Source: Bradyrhizobium quebecense
GTDB lineage: Bacteria > Pseudomonadota > Alphaproteobacteria > Rhizobiales > Xanthobacteraceae
Length of the DNA stretch: 64,000 bases
Assembly: GCF_013373795.3 (NCBI RefSeq)
Contig: NZ_CP088022.1
Span: forward strand, 7,626,001-7,690,000
Direction: 5' to 3'
Shown here piece after piece: positions 1-10,628 of this stretch. Made by a program: the position numbers and the translations under genes. Each line of letters begins with the position of its first letter. The stretch's first letter is position 1. The notes beneath the pieces were generated by a model. It saw only the letters and a list, made by a program, of their open reading frames with translations. It was not told the origin of the DNA and searched no databases.

Positions 1-1
1 G

Positions 2-529
2 CTGCTCGAGAACACCGTGCAAGTCGGCGACACCGTCACGGTGTCGGGCCTGTCGGGCGTGGTCGAGAACGTCTCGATCCGCACCATGCGGCTGCGCGCC
101 GGCGACGGCTCGGTGCATATCGTGCCGTTCAGCGCGGTGACCACGATCACCAATGCCAGCCGCGGTGCCGGCAATGCCGCGGTCAGCGTCAACGTGTCCT
201 ACAAGGAGGACACCGATCGCGCCGGCGAGGTGCTGAAGGACATCGTCGCCGGGATGCGCCAGGAGACGGCGTATCGCGCGCTGATCCGCGGCGATCTCGA
301 ATTGTGGGGCGTCGACAAGGTCGACGGCTCGGTCGTGACCATCGTCGGCCAGATCCGCTGCACCGACGGCGGCCGCTGGTCGGTACAGCGCGAGTTCAAC
401 CGCCGCATGAAGCGGCGCTTCCAGGAGGAAGGCATTGAGATCGCCTCGATGGGCCAGACCATCCTGATGCAGCTTCCCGCGCCCTCCGAGCTGGATACAA
501 ACAAGCTGCCGCGCCGCGCCGCGGGCTGA
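2..529 (+). CDS. Mechanosensitive ion channel family protein, C-terminal part (5' end outside window)
   Basis: The reading frame is open from base 2, so the gene begins left of the window. The visible part starts in the MscS beta domain: VQVGDTVTVSGLSG is followed by VENVSIRTMRLR and VPFSAVTTITN, the pattern of the cytoplasmic pore-adjacent beta barrel. The C-terminal alpha/beta domain follows. MscS channels open under membrane tension and release solutes during osmotic downshock. The membrane helices are not in view, so the subfamily cannot be set. A second, separate MscS-type gene lies at 14837-16153. The gene is followed by a palindromic repeat rather than by a partner gene. Confidence 0.85.
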   Translation: MLENTVQVGDTVTVSGLSGVVENVSIRTMRLRAGDGSVHIVPFSAVTTITNASRGAGNAAVSVNVSYKEDTDRAGEVLKDIVAGMRQETAYRALIRGDLELWGVDKVDGSVVTIVGQIRCTDGGRWSVQREFNRRMKRRFQEEGIEIASMGQTILMQLPAPSELDTNKLPRRAAG

Positions 530-540
530 TCCCTTTATCT

Positions 541-667
541 TGCTCCACCTCTCCCGCTTGCGGGGGAGGTCGGATCGCATCGCAGATGCGATCCGGGTGG
601 GGACTCTTTCCACGATGTGACTCGCTGAGATACCGCCACCCCAACCCCGCAAGCGGGAGAGGGAGCA
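541..667. repeat. Palindromic intergenic repeat, family A copy 1
   Basis: The 410-base gap 530-939 holds this element and no convincing gene. The left arm reads CACCTCTCCCGCTTGCGGG and then a GATCGCATCGCAGATGCGATC palindrome. The right arm, near 632-667, carries CCCCGCAAGCGGGAGAGGG and is the inverse of the left. The same arm-centre-arm design recurs at 7893-8020 and 14667-14797, so this is a dispersed repeat family. It could act as a transcription barrier between the channel gene and the next gene. Function is inferred only. Confidence 0.75.
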
Positions 668-939
668 CAGTCCCTTGGCGGCGGCCGCTCCAGCTTGATC
701 CCAGTTCGCCGTAACTGCTGAGCGTGTTGCGCGTCTCACGGTTGCGACACCGTCTCGCGACGATGAGACGACAAAGGGCCTCGCTGGACCCGAGGCATGG
801 CTCGCACTTGGCCGAAAACGCCGCCTTTCTCCTCCTCTCCTGCGATTTCCACGCTGGCACAGCGCTTGCTCAACGCATCTTCGAATGCGCGGCAAGACGC
901 ATTGCATGACTGAATCTCAAGGGAAGGAAGGAAACGCAC

Positions 940-2040
940 ATGGAGCTTGGCTACTTCACCATGCCCTCGCACCCGCCGGAGTGCGGATTGAAGGAGGGCC
1001 ACGACTGGGACCTGCAGACGCTGCGCTGGCTCGACGAGCTCGGCTATCAGGAAGCCTGGATCGGCGAGCATCACACCGCGCCGTGGGAGCCGCACCCGTC
1101 GCCCGATCTCCTGGTCGCGCAGGCGCTGCTGCAGACCAAGAACATCCGCATCGGACCCGGCGGCTTCCTGTTGCCGTATCATCACCCGGCCGAACTCGCG
1201 AACCGCGTGGCGATGCTCGACCATCTCTCGAACGGGCGGCTGAACTTCGGCGTCGCGGCCTCGGGCCTGCCGAGCGACTGGGCGATGTTCAACGTCGACG
1301 GCATGTCGGGCCAGAACCGCGACATGACCCGCGAGGCGCTCGAGATCATCCTGAAGATGTGGTCCGAGCCCGGACCGTGGACGCACAAGGGCAAGTACTG
1401 GACGGTGTCGAAGCCGGACACGATGTTCGACTTCCTCAAGCCGCACATCAAGCCACAGCAAGCGCCGCATCCGCCGATCGGCGTCGCCGGCCTGTCGAAG
1501 AATTCCGACACGCTCAAGCTCGCCGGCGAGCGCGGCTTCATCCCGATGAGCCTGAACCTCAACCCGGCCTATGTAGGCAGCCACTGGGACTCGGTGGAAG
1601 CCGGCGCGGCCAAGACCGGCCGCAAGCCGAGCCGCAAGGATTGGCGGCTGGTGCGCGAGGTGTTCGTGGCTGATACCGATGAGGAGGCGTGGAGGCTGTC
1701 GACCGGCGACATGATGGGCCGGATGATGGGCGAGTATTTCCTGCCGCTGCTCGGCCATTTCGGCTTCAAGGACTATCTGAAGCACGCCCCCGACGTGCCC
1801 GACAGCGACGTCACCGTCGAATATTGCGCGCGCCGGAATTGGATCGTCGGCTCGCCCGCGACCGTCACCGAGAAGATCGAGAAGATCTACCGGGAGGTCG
1901 GCGGCTTCGGCGTGCTCTGCGTGTTCGGCTTCGACTACAAGCACAAGCCGGAAGCCTGGCGGCACTCGCTGGACCTGCTCAAGAACGAGGTGATGCCGCG
2001 GCTCAAGCATCTCGGCGCCGAGTTCGAGAAGGCTGCATGA
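940..2040 (+). CDS. LLM-class flavin-dependent oxidoreductase (luciferase-like monooxygenase)
   Basis: This 366-residue protein belongs to the bacterial luciferase-like family, TIM-barrel enzymes that use reduced FMN to oxygenate or reduce organic substrates. Visible family marks are an N-terminal LGYFTMPSHPP strand, GEHHT near residue 48, PGGFLLPYHHPAELANRVAMLDHLSNGRL in the first third (flavin pocket region) and a C-terminal IVGSPATVTEKIEK segment. Length is typical. The ATG is preceded by a strong GGAAGGAAGG ribosome-binding site. The next gene downstream, same strand, encodes a flavin reductase, so the pair probably forms a two-component monooxygenase. The substrate cannot be read from the sequence. 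Confidence 0.88.
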   Translation: MELGYFTMPSHPPECGLKEGHDWDLQTLRWLDELGYQEAWIGEHHTAPWEPHPSPDLLVAQALLQTKNIRIGPGGFLLPYHHPAELANRVAMLDHLSNGRLNFGVAASGLPSDWAMFNVDGMSGQNRDMTREALEIILKMWSEPGPWTHKGKYWTVSKPDTMFDFLKPHIKPQQAPHPPIGVAGLSKNSDTLKLAGERGFIPMSLNLNPAYVGSHWDSVEAGAAKTGRKPSRKDWRLVREVFVADTDEEAWRLSTGDMMGRMMGEYFLPLLGHFGFKDYLKHAPDVPDSDVTVEYCARRNWIVGSPATVTEKIEKIYREVGGFGVLCVFGFDYKHKPEAWRHSLDLLKNEVMPRLKHLGAEFEKAA

Positions 2041-2049
2041 CAGATAGGC

Positions 2050-2073
2050 GGGGTGCGGGGCTTGCCTCGCACC
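2050..2073 (+). other. Hairpin between monooxygenase and flavin reductase genes
   Basis: GGGTGCG and CGCACCC form a 7-bp stem around a short loop in the 79-base gap between the two flavoenzyme genes. No T-run follows, so it is not a standard intrinsic terminator. It may instead protect the upstream transcript end or be incidental in GC-rich DNA. Confidence 0.35.
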
Positions 2074-2119
2074 CTGCCTCGCATATCTTAAGCGTGGTTT
2101 TTCGCATCAGGGTCAGGGC

Positions 2120-2674
2120 ATGACGGTCGACGCACAGAGTTTCAAGCAGGCGATGCGGCATTGCGCAGGCGCAGTGGCGCTGGTGACGGTCGGCCGCGAG
2201 CCGGGGCAGCGCACCGGCCTGACGGTGACCTCGGCCTGCTCCCTGTCGGACAATCCGCCCTCGGTGCTGGTCTGCGTCAACCGTAATGCCAGCGCGCATG
2301 AGCGCATCCGCGCGGAGCGCCATTTCGTCATCAACTTCCTGAACGAGGACCACGCGCTGCTGGCGCTGACCTTCTCCGGCCAGAAGGGCGTCAACGGCGA
2401 CGACCGCTTTGGCTTCGGCCGCTGGACCACCGGCGCCACCGGCGCCCCGGTGCTGGAGGATGCCGTCGCGGCGTTCGATTGCGTGCTGGCGCAGGAGCTT
2501 GAGACCAAGACCCATTCGATCTTCATCGGCGAAGTCCAGCATGTCCGCGCCGTGACCACGGTCGATCCGCTGATCTATCTGCGTAGCGGCTTCCAGAGCG
2601 TGCGCAACATCCACGATCCGATCACGCTTGGCGACGTCGACGCGCGGCGCGTGAGCTGGAACGAGTTTTCCTGA
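2120..2674 (+). CDS. Flavin reductase family protein (HpaC-like)
   Basis: This 184-residue protein has the flavin-reductase-like split-barrel fold. Marks are GLTVTSACSLSDNPPSVLVCVN at residues about 34-55, FVINFL near 70, and the GAPVLEDAVAAFDC stretch that lines the flavin site in HpaC-type enzymes. These enzymes reduce free FMN or FAD with NAD(P)H and pass it to a partner oxygenase. The luciferase-like enzyme upstream on the same strand is the obvious partner. The gap of 79 bases contains a hairpin, so co-transcription is likely but not certain. NADH versus NADPH use cannot be told from sequence. Confidence 0.87.
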   Translation: MTVDAQSFKQAMRHCAGAVALVTVGREPGQRTGLTVTSACSLSDNPPSVLVCVNRNASAHERIRAERHFVINFLNEDHALLALTFSGQKGVNGDDRFGFGRWTTGATGAPVLEDAVAAFDCVLAQELETKTHSIFIGEVQHVRAVTTVDPLIYLRSGFQSVRNIHDPITLGDVDARRVSWNEFS

Positions 2675-2990
2675 AGCCGCGACGAGCGGCACGGCTCCCC
2701 AAGTCAATCAGCACTGCTGACCAATCCTGATCAACTTCACGAACGCGCCATCAATGCGAGCGGCATGATATAATTGCCGTCGCGCATGCAGGAGCGATCG
2801 ATACGGCGGCGCGAGTTCTTCAACTCTCCTCGTCAGCCGCACGTCCGCGCGATCTCGCTTTGCGAGCCCGCAACGTTCGTCGATATGTCGATCAACCGCT
2901 GCGCTCATCGCGCTTGCCGCCAGCAAGCTTGAAGCACAAGCGCGTCCCGAGATCGCCAAATCTCTAGTCATCGACAAGGGAGACCAAATC
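2675..2990. other. Gap without a recognised gene
   Basis: The 316 bases between the flavin reductase and the SDR gene contain no open frame that resembles a protein family. The last bases carry the ribosome-binding site (AAGGGAGACC) of the SDR gene. No clear promoter, terminator or repeat was seen. Confidence 0.5.
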
Positions 2991-3746
2991 ATGAAGATCG
3001 TTGTGATCGGCGGCACCGGACTGATCGGCTCCAGGACCGTTGCCATTCTGCGTCAACGCGGCCACGACGTTGTCGCCGCTTCGCCCAAGAGCGGCGTCAA
3101 CACCATCACCGGCGAGGGGCTCAAGGAGGCACTGGCCGGCGCGGCTGTCGTGATCGACCTGGCCAACTCGCCATCATTCGAGGACAAGGCGGTGATGGCG
3201 TTCTTCGAGACTTCCGGACGCAACCTTCTGGCGGCGGAGGCGCCGGCCGGCGTCAAGCACCATGTCGCGCTCTCGATCGTCGGAACCGACCGCACGCCCG
3301 AGAACGGATACTTCCGCGCCAAGGTCGCCCAGGAAAAACTCATCGAGGCGTCCGGCATCCCCTACACCATCATCCGCGCGACGCAGTTCATGGAATTCGT
3401 CGGAGCCATCGCCGATGCGGGTGCAGTTGGAAACACCATCAGGCTCTCGCCCGGCCTGTTCCAGCCGATCGCGGCGGAGGATGTGTCCGCCCTTGTGGCC
3501 GATGTGGCGCTCGAGCCGCCACGCAACGGTATCGTCGAGATTGCCGGACCGGAACGCGCGCCATTCAACGAAATCGTCGCCCGCTACCTGAAGACGATCG
3601 GCGACCCGCGTCAGGTGGTGCGAGACCCTGACGCGCTCTACTGGGGCGGCCGGGTCGAGGAGCACTCGCTGGTGCCGTTGGGCGAGGCGCGCCTCGGCCG
3701 CATCGATCTAAGCGAATGGCTGCGCCGCTCGCGGCCGGCAGCCTGA
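2991..3746 (+). CDS. Atypical SDR / NAD(P)-binding NmrA-like oxidoreductase
   Basis: The 251-residue product starts with the Rossmann nucleotide-binding motif GGTGLIG (residues 7-13). It continues with NGYFRAKVAQEKLIEASG and then YTIIRATQFMEF, the pattern of atypical SDRs related to NmrA and YtfG-type NAD(P)H-sensing proteins. A canonical YxxxK catalytic pair is present only in the form YFRAK. Such proteins are often quinone reductases or redox sensors. An AAGGGAG ribosome-binding site supports the ATG. It stands alone, convergent with the secreted protein gene at 3756. Confidence 0.85.
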   Translation: MKIVVIGGTGLIGSRTVAILRQRGHDVVAASPKSGVNTITGEGLKEALAGAAVVIDLANSPSFEDKAVMAFFETSGRNLLAAEAPAGVKHHVALSIVGTDRTPENGYFRAKVAQEKLIEASGIPYTIIRATQFMEFVGAIADAGAVGNTIRLSPGLFQPIAAEDVSALVADVALEPPRNGIVEIAGPERAPFNEIVARYLKTIGDPRQVVRDPDALYWGGRVEEHSLVPLGEARLGRIDLSEWLRRSRPAA

Positions 3747-3755
3747 CGGGAGCAG

Positions 3756-4163
3756 CTACTTGAGCCACACCAGCAGCGGGACGGGCGCGCGGCCCTCGCA
3801 GGACAGCGTGCCCTCGTAGTTGTGCGTCTTGCGGGCGCTGTAGGTGCAGGGCGCGCCGTCCAGCACGAGTTCGGCCGTCACCTGCGAATCCGCACCCGTG
3901 AGTTGCAGCCGGATCTCTCCGGCGCGTTCCTCGGGTCCATCCTGGGCGCAGATTCCGACATGCTTCATCTTCAGCGGTCCGGAGAACTGCTTGCGCGCAT
4001 CCGGTCCGCTTTCGGTGAGATGCCCGGTCAGCTCCCATTCGCCGAGCACGCCGGCCTGGCCGAGGATCTCCATCGCACCGAGCGGCGGCACGTGGCAAAG
4101 ACAGAGCGCAACGGCGCCGAGCAGCGCCGCACCACCGTTGCGCCATGTCGTCCGCGGCATCAC
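3756..4163 (-). CDS. Small secreted protein of unknown function
   Basis: The 135-residue protein has an N-terminal hydrophobic stretch (GAALLGAVALCLCHVPPLGA) ending near residue 30 in a signal-peptidase-like site. The mature part is beta-rich with three cysteines and no catalytic motif that I recognise. Its ATG overlaps the stop of the upstream TPR gene (ATGA, 4160-4163), so the two are translationally coupled and may work together in the periplasm. No family assigned. Confidence 0.7.
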   Translation of the reverse strand: MMPRTTWRNGGAALLGAVALCLCHVPPLGAMEILGQAGVLGEWELTGHLTESGPDARKQFSGPLKMKHVGICAQDGPEERAGEIRLQLTGADSQVTAELVLDGAPCTYSARKTHNYEGTLSCEGRAPVPLLVWLK

Positions 4164-5743
4164 AGCTTGCTTCCGGTTGTCTGGCGCAATTCGATCAGCT
4201 CCGGCCTCGACAGATCCGCATCCGCAGTGAGCCGGGCGATTTGATCAGCACATTCCCGGGTCTTGGCCTGATCGCCGGCCGCCCTGGCGCTCTTGATCAT
4301 CCCGACATAGGCCGCGAGCCGATTAGGCTCCTTCTTGAGCACGGCCTCGTAGGCGGCGAGCGCGTCGGCGGCCTTGCCGCGATCGAGCAGCATGGCGGCG
4401 TAGAGCTCGCGCGCCGGCGCGAGCGGCCCGGGCGTGACGGGATGCTTCTCGGTCTTGTCTTCCGCCTCCGCGGCGGCATTCATCGCGCCGAGCGCCTCGT
4501 CGTATTTGCCTTCGGCGTACAGCACCCAGGCGCTCGCGATCTGCTGCTGGATGTCGACGATGTTGGACCAATAGGCATCCTTGGCGTCTTTCAGCTTGTC
4601 GCGCAGCTCGGCGAGCTTGGCGACATCGGCCTTGGCGGCCGCCGGATCACCGGAGCGCGCGGCGCCGACCGCCCGCGCGAAATAGGTGATGGCGTCCGCA
4701 TAGGCGTATTTGGTCGGACGCACTTCAAGCGCGGCGGCTCCCTTCCAGTCGCCGCGTTCGAACACATAGCGGGCCTGGCTTGCCGCCACCGCGTAAGGCC
4801 CGGCGAACCGATCCTGCTTGAACTCGAGCTTGCCGAGCTCGTCGACCACCGCGCGCGCCTCCTTGTCTTGCCCCAGCTGCAGATAGGCATAGACCAGATA
4901 GTCCATCGCGTGCGCCTGATCCTGCTGTTCGCCGTCTTCCTTGGCGATGCGCGCGGATTCCTTGTTCGAAGCGATCGACTCCTTCCAGTAGCCGACGCGC
5001 GTGAAGATGTGCGACGGCATGTGCTGTGCATGCGGCGCGCGTTCGGCGATCTTGGCATAGCGCATCGCCGCGGGGAGACCCTTCTCCGCGAGCGCCGGAT
5101 AGTCGTAGAGGTGGATCAGATAATGGGCGATGCCGGGGTGCTCGGGCTGGCGCTTGAAGATCGGCTCGAGCAGCGCCGCGCCCTTCAGCTGGTTGGCATA
5201 GGTCTTGTCGGTAGGGGATGCTGCGACGTTGAGCGTGATCGCATAGGCGATCTGGGCCTCGTCATCGTCGGCATAGTGCGTCGCGACCTGCTCTTCGGCC
5301 GCGAGGAATCGCTGCACGCGGGTGCGGTGATCGACCTTGTCATAGTCGACATACATCGCGGCGATCGCGTCGATGTATTCCCGCTCGCGCGGGGTGTTCG
5401 CACCCAGCGCCTGGCCTTTCTTCACGGCTTCGAGGCCGAGCGGAAGGTTCTCCGGCGGCGGCGGCCCGTGTGGATTGTAGAGATAGCTGAGCGCGATCCC
5501 CCAATAGGCGATGGCGCATTGCGGGTCGGCATCGAGCACCTCCTCGAAGGTGCGTCGCGATGCGCTGTACCAGAACGAATGCTGATACAGCATGGCGCGA
5601 TCGAACGCCTCCTGCGCTTCCGGTTTGCAGGATGTCGCAAAATGGACTTTGCCCAATCGTTGTTCAGTAGAATCCGAGGCGGCAGGCTGCGAAATGGTCG
5701 CGGCAACCAAGCCAACGACCACAGCGAGGGGAAACCGTGTCAT
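4160..5743 (-). CDS. Secreted tetratricopeptide-repeat protein
   Basis: The 527-residue protein begins with a signal peptide (MTRFPLAVVVGLVAATIS, cleavage near residue 23). The rest is helical repeat. TPR-like units include FEEVLDADPQCAIAYWGIA at about 50-70 and AYEAVLKKEPNRLAAYVGM near the C-terminus. A conserved middle segment HAQHMPSHIFTRVGYW is typical of a family of large periplasmic TPR proteins of unknown role. TPR arrays bind partner proteins; the coupled small secreted protein at 3756-4163 is the first candidate. Transcription is away from the sigma-54 regulator gene. Confidence 0.82.
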   Translation of the reverse strand: MTRFPLAVVVGLVAATISQPAASDSTEQRLGKVHFATSCKPEAQEAFDRAMLYQHSFWYSASRRTFEEVLDADPQCAIAYWGIALSYLYNPHGPPPPENLPLGLEAVKKGQALGANTPREREYIDAIAAMYVDYDKVDHRTRVQRFLAAEEQVATHYADDDEAQIAYAITLNVAASPTDKTYANQLKGAALLEPIFKRQPEHPGIAHYLIHLYDYPALAEKGLPAAMRYAKIAERAPHAQHMPSHIFTRVGYWKESIASNKESARIAKEDGEQQDQAHAMDYLVYAYLQLGQDKEARAVVDELGKLEFKQDRFAGPYAVAASQARYVFERGDWKGAAALEVRPTKYAYADAITYFARAVGAARSGDPAAAKADVAKLAELRDKLKDAKDAYWSNIVDIQQQIASAWVLYAEGKYDEALGAMNAAAEAEDKTEKHPVTPGPLAPARELYAAMLLDRGKAADALAAYEAVLKKEPNRLAAYVGMIKSARAAGDQAKTRECADQIARLTADADLSRPELIELRQTTGSKL

Positions 5744-5824
5744 GGGACCCGCTCCGTGGCGTTGAATGAAAGGCGTATGATAACACCGTTCCCGCGCCGC
5801 CGGAACAGGAGGTGCGCTTCCGGT

Positions 5825-7633
<1,809 letters not shown>

Positions 7634-7892
7634 CTGATTGGCCGCCGATAAAACACGGGCGACGTGATTCGAGGCCGAAAGATTGGCTATCCAGAGGTCT
7701 CCACCCCTAATTTTCCGCGAAGTCTGGCACCCCGACAGCGAATGTCAATTGGCCGACGGGGTCGCGGGGAAGGGAGGTTGGGTGGACGTGGGGAGCGTCG
7801 GGTGGATTAGCGAAGCGTAATCCGCCATTCCGCGTGCGGTTCTGGCGAAGATCATTCAGGCTGCACGGTGTGAGTAGAGACGAACGGCTCTA

Positions 7893-8020
7893 ACCTCCCC
7901 TTGAAAAGGGGAGGTCGCTTTGCTCGGCAGAGCAAAGCGGGTGGGGATCTGCTCTCTCCACATTGAGCGTCGCCTGTGGCTGACCCCCATCCCGACCTTC
8001 CCCCTTTCAAGGGGAAGGAG
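7893..8020. repeat. Palindromic intergenic repeat, family A copy 2
   Basis: The left arm has CCTCCCCTTGAAAAGGGGAGG followed by a GCTTTGCTC..GAGCAAAGC palindrome; the right arm has CCTTCCCCCTTTCAAGGGG. The design matches the copies at 541 and 14667. It lies in the 500-base gap 7634-8133 between the sigma-54 activator and the end of glgX, where I see no gene. Confidence 0.75.
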
Positions 8021-8055
8021 AAGGCGGGCTTGTAGCCCAGATGAAGGCGTGGCTT

Positions 8056-8130
8056 CGTAGCCCGCATGAGCGAAGCGACATGCGGGAGCTTGCGGCGTGC
8101 CGGCCCCGCATATCGCTCGTGCGGGCTACG
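8056..8130. repeat. Inverted repeat, family with CGTAGCCCGCATGAGCG arms
   Basis: CGTAGCCCGCATGAGCG at 8056 is mirrored by CGCTCGTGCGGGCTACG ending at 8130, around a second internal GACATGCGGG. It sits directly after family A copy 2 and a few bases beyond the stop codon of glgX. It could serve as a transcript-end hairpin for glgX. A shorter related GGGTGGATTAGCGAAGCG fragment occurs near 7800. Confidence 0.65.
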
Positions 8131-8133
8131 GAG

Positions 8134-10248
8134 CTACTTGACCTCACCCGCCGTGAGCACCACGAACGAACGCCCGGCCACCTTGCAGGTGCTGTCGAAC
8201 CCAAACGGCGCGCCCGCCGGTTTCTCCGGCGCATTGGTATCCACGAGCAGCGACCACTGCGGCCCCGCGGACGTCGCCGGCAGCTTGAAGTCGACCTCGC
8301 CCTCATAGCTGTTGAGGATCACAAGCACGGTGTCGTCTTCACCCTTGCGCGCGATGGCGGTCTTGCGGGCGCGGCCGTCGAGCACGACGCCGAAGCATTT
8401 GATCCAGCCGGTGGTCCAGTCGGCTTGCGTCATCTCCACGCCCGAACTGTTGATCCAGACCACGTCGCGGATCTCAAGCTGGGAATCGCGATCGCCGGAA
8501 AGGAAGCGGCTGCGACGCAGGATCGGATAGTCGCGCCTGAGCTTGATCATCCGCGTGGTGAAGGCGAGCAGTTTGTTGGCGTCGTCGGAAAAATTCCAAT
8601 CGAACCAGGAGATGTCGTTGTCCTGGCAGTAGGCATTGTTGTTGCCGCGCTGGGTGCGGCCGAACTCGTCGCCGCCGAGCAGCATCGGCGTGCCCTGCGA
8701 GGCCAGCAGGATCGCCAGCATGTTGCGCTTCTGGCGTTCGCGCAGAGTGCGGATCTCGGGATTGTCGGTCGGGCCCTCGGCGCCGCAATTCCAGGAATGG
8801 TTGTCGGACGAGCCGTCGTTGTTGTGCTCGCCGTTGGCCTCGTTGTGCTTGTTGTTGTAGCTCGCCCAGTCGTTCAGCGTGAAACCGTCATGCGCGGTGA
8901 TGAAGTTGACGCTGGCCCAGGTGCGGCGCCCCTCGCGGTTGAACACGTCGTGCGAGCCGAGCAACCGCGGCGCCAGCGCGCCGGGCCCAGCCTCGCCGCG
9001 CCAGAAATCGCGCACGGTGTTGCGGTACTTGTCGTTCCATTCCGCCCAGCCCGGCGGGAAGCCGCCGACCTGATAGCCGCCGGGGCCGCAGTCCCAGGGT
9101 TCGGCGATCAGCTTGACGGTCGCGAGCAGCGGATCCTGGTTCATCGCCTTGAGAAATCCGGACTGCTCGTCGAAGCCATAGACCTCGCGCGCCAGGATGG
9201 TGCCGAGATCGAAGCGGAAGCCGTCGACATGCATGTGGCCGGCCCAATAGCGCAGGCTGTCCATCACCAGCTGGATCACGCGGGGATGCGACAGGTTCAC
9301 CGTGTTGCCGGTGCCGGTGTCGTTGATGTAGTAGCGCCTCTTGTCGGGCAGCAGCCGGTAATAGCTCGCATTGTCGATGCCCTTGAACGACAGCGTCGGG
9401 CCGCGTTCATTGCCTTCGGCGGTGTGGTTGTAGACGACATCCAGAATGACTTCGAGGCCGGCGCCGTGCAGCCGCGACACCATCTCCTTGAATTCGCGCA
9501 GGCTGTTCGGCACATCGGCGGCGTAGCGGGGGTCCGGCGCGAAGAAGCCGATCGTGTTGTAGCCCCAATAATTGGTGAGGTGCTTGTCCAGCAGGTTGCT
9601 GTCGTTGATGAAGGAATGCACCGGCAACAGCTCGACCGAGGTGATGCCGAGCGCCTTCAGATGATCGATCGCCGCGTCCGCGCCGAAGCCGGCATAGGTG
9701 CCGCGCAGGTTCTCAGGGATGCCCGGATGCTGCCTGGTAAAACCCTTGACATGGGTCTCGTAGACGACGGTCTCGTCCCAGTGCACGTCCTGCCGCTGCG
9801 CCTCCTGGACCCAGTCGAAATTGGGATCGACCACCACGCATTTCGGCATGAACGGCGCGCTGTCGCGCTCGTCGAAGGTCAAATCGTCACCCGTTTCCAT
9901 CTTGTAGCCGAACACCGCCGGATTCCAGCTGAGGCTGCCGGCATGGGCACAGGCATAGGGATCGAGCAGCAGCTTGTTCGGATTGAACCTGTGGCCGCCA
10001 TCCGGCTGGTAGGGGCCGTAGACGCGATAGCCGTAGAACGTGGCGGGCTGCACGCCGTTGATGAAGCCGTGAAATACCTGGTCGGTATATTCCGGCAGCT
10101 CGAAGCGATGGGTCTCGCGCTCGCCGTCGAACAGGCAGACCTCGACCTTGGTGGCGTTCGCGGAAAACACCGCGAAGTTGGTGCCGTGGCCGCTCCAATG
10201 GGCGCCCAGCGGATAGGGCAGCCCTTCCTCGATCACGAAATCGGACAT
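8134..10248 (-). CDS. glgX: Glycogen debranching protein GlgX
   Basis: This 704-residue GH13 isoamylase-type enzyme hydrolyses alpha-1,6 branches of phosphorylase-limited glycogen in the cytoplasm. An N-terminal CBM48-like domain (about 1-130) precedes the TIM barrel. The catalytic triad is visible: nucleophile D347 in FRFDLGT, acid/base E383 in LIAEPWD and D454 in TAHDGFTLND. I chose the ATG at 10248 because MSDFVIEEG is the usual start and a GGGGGA ribosome-binding site precedes it; the frame stays open about 28 codons further upstream. It is isolated from the phosphorylase gene at 53168-55714, with which it cooperates. Confidence 0.95.
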   Translation of the reverse strand: MSDFVIEEGLPYPLGAHWSGHGTNFAVFSANATKVEVCLFDGERETHRFELPEYTDQVFHGFINGVQPATFYGYRVYGPYQPDGGHRFNPNKLLLDPYACAHAGSLSWNPAVFGYKMETGDDLTFDERDSAPFMPKCVVVDPNFDWVQEAQRQDVHWDETVVYETHVKGFTRQHPGIPENLRGTYAGFGADAAIDHLKALGITSVELLPVHSFINDSNLLDKHLTNYWGYNTIGFFAPDPRYAADVPNSLREFKEMVSRLHGAGLEVILDVVYNHTAEGNERGPTLSFKGIDNASYYRLLPDKRRYYINDTGTGNTVNLSHPRVIQLVMDSLRYWAGHMHVDGFRFDLGTILAREVYGFDEQSGFLKAMNQDPLLATVKLIAEPWDCGPGGYQVGGFPPGWAEWNDKYRNTVRDFWRGEAGPGALAPRLLGSHDVFNREGRRTWASVNFITAHDGFTLNDWASYNNKHNEANGEHNNDGSSDNHSWNCGAEGPTDNPEIRTLRERQKRNMLAILLASQGTPMLLGGDEFGRTQRGNNNAYCQDNDISWFDWNFSDDANKLLAFTTRMIKLRRDYPILRRSRFLSGDRDSQLEIRDVVWINSSGVEMTQADWTTGWIKCFGVVLDGRARKTAIARKGEDDTVLVILNSYEGEVDFKLPATSAGPQWSLLVDTNAPEKPAGAPFGFDSTCKVAGRSFVVLTAGEVK

Positions 10249-10444
10249 CGGTCCCCCAAGGCTTGCGACAAAGCCATCCTGGAACTGGCAAATCAACCTG
10301 CAACAAACGCTGCCGCGCGGAAAACGTTGCATTGGCTAGTTCAGTGGCAGTTGTCATGGATCGTGTGACGCAAGGGCAGGCCGAGGGCGGCATGTCGCGA
10401 GAATTCCGATGTTTGATCCACAGGCCGTTCGACACACTCGGTGT

Positions 10445-10558
10445 CGTCCTGGCGAAAGCCAGGACCCATTACCCCAAATCTGAATTGTTGCACGACGCCG
10501 GGACCAAGATCCGCTTCATCACCGAATGCGGTGGTAATGGGTCCTGGCTTTCGCCAGG
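10445..10558. repeat. Inverted pair of REP-like repeats (gene-less version)
   Basis: CGTCCTGGCGAAAGCCAGG then ACCCATTACC (10445-10473) is mirrored by GGTAATGGGT then CCTGGCTTTCGCCAGG (10533-10558), leaving about 60 bases between. Each arm itself contains a small palindrome. The arms match, with a few compensating changes, those enclosing the GIY-YIG nuclease gene at 56406-56804. The element lies in the 380-base gap between glgX and the TPR gene; nothing else was recognised there. Confidence 0.8.
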
Positions 10559-10628
10559 CCGACGGCGGCGCTTGCATCAACCGCACCCCCTTCAAACTCG
10601 CATGCCTGTTCGTGCCAGGATGATCGCA

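Noticed and set aside
10445..10558. Intrinsic terminator of the TPR or glgX gene
   Set aside because: The structure is a pair of REP-like arms about 60 bases apart without a T-run, and it lies upstream of glgX.
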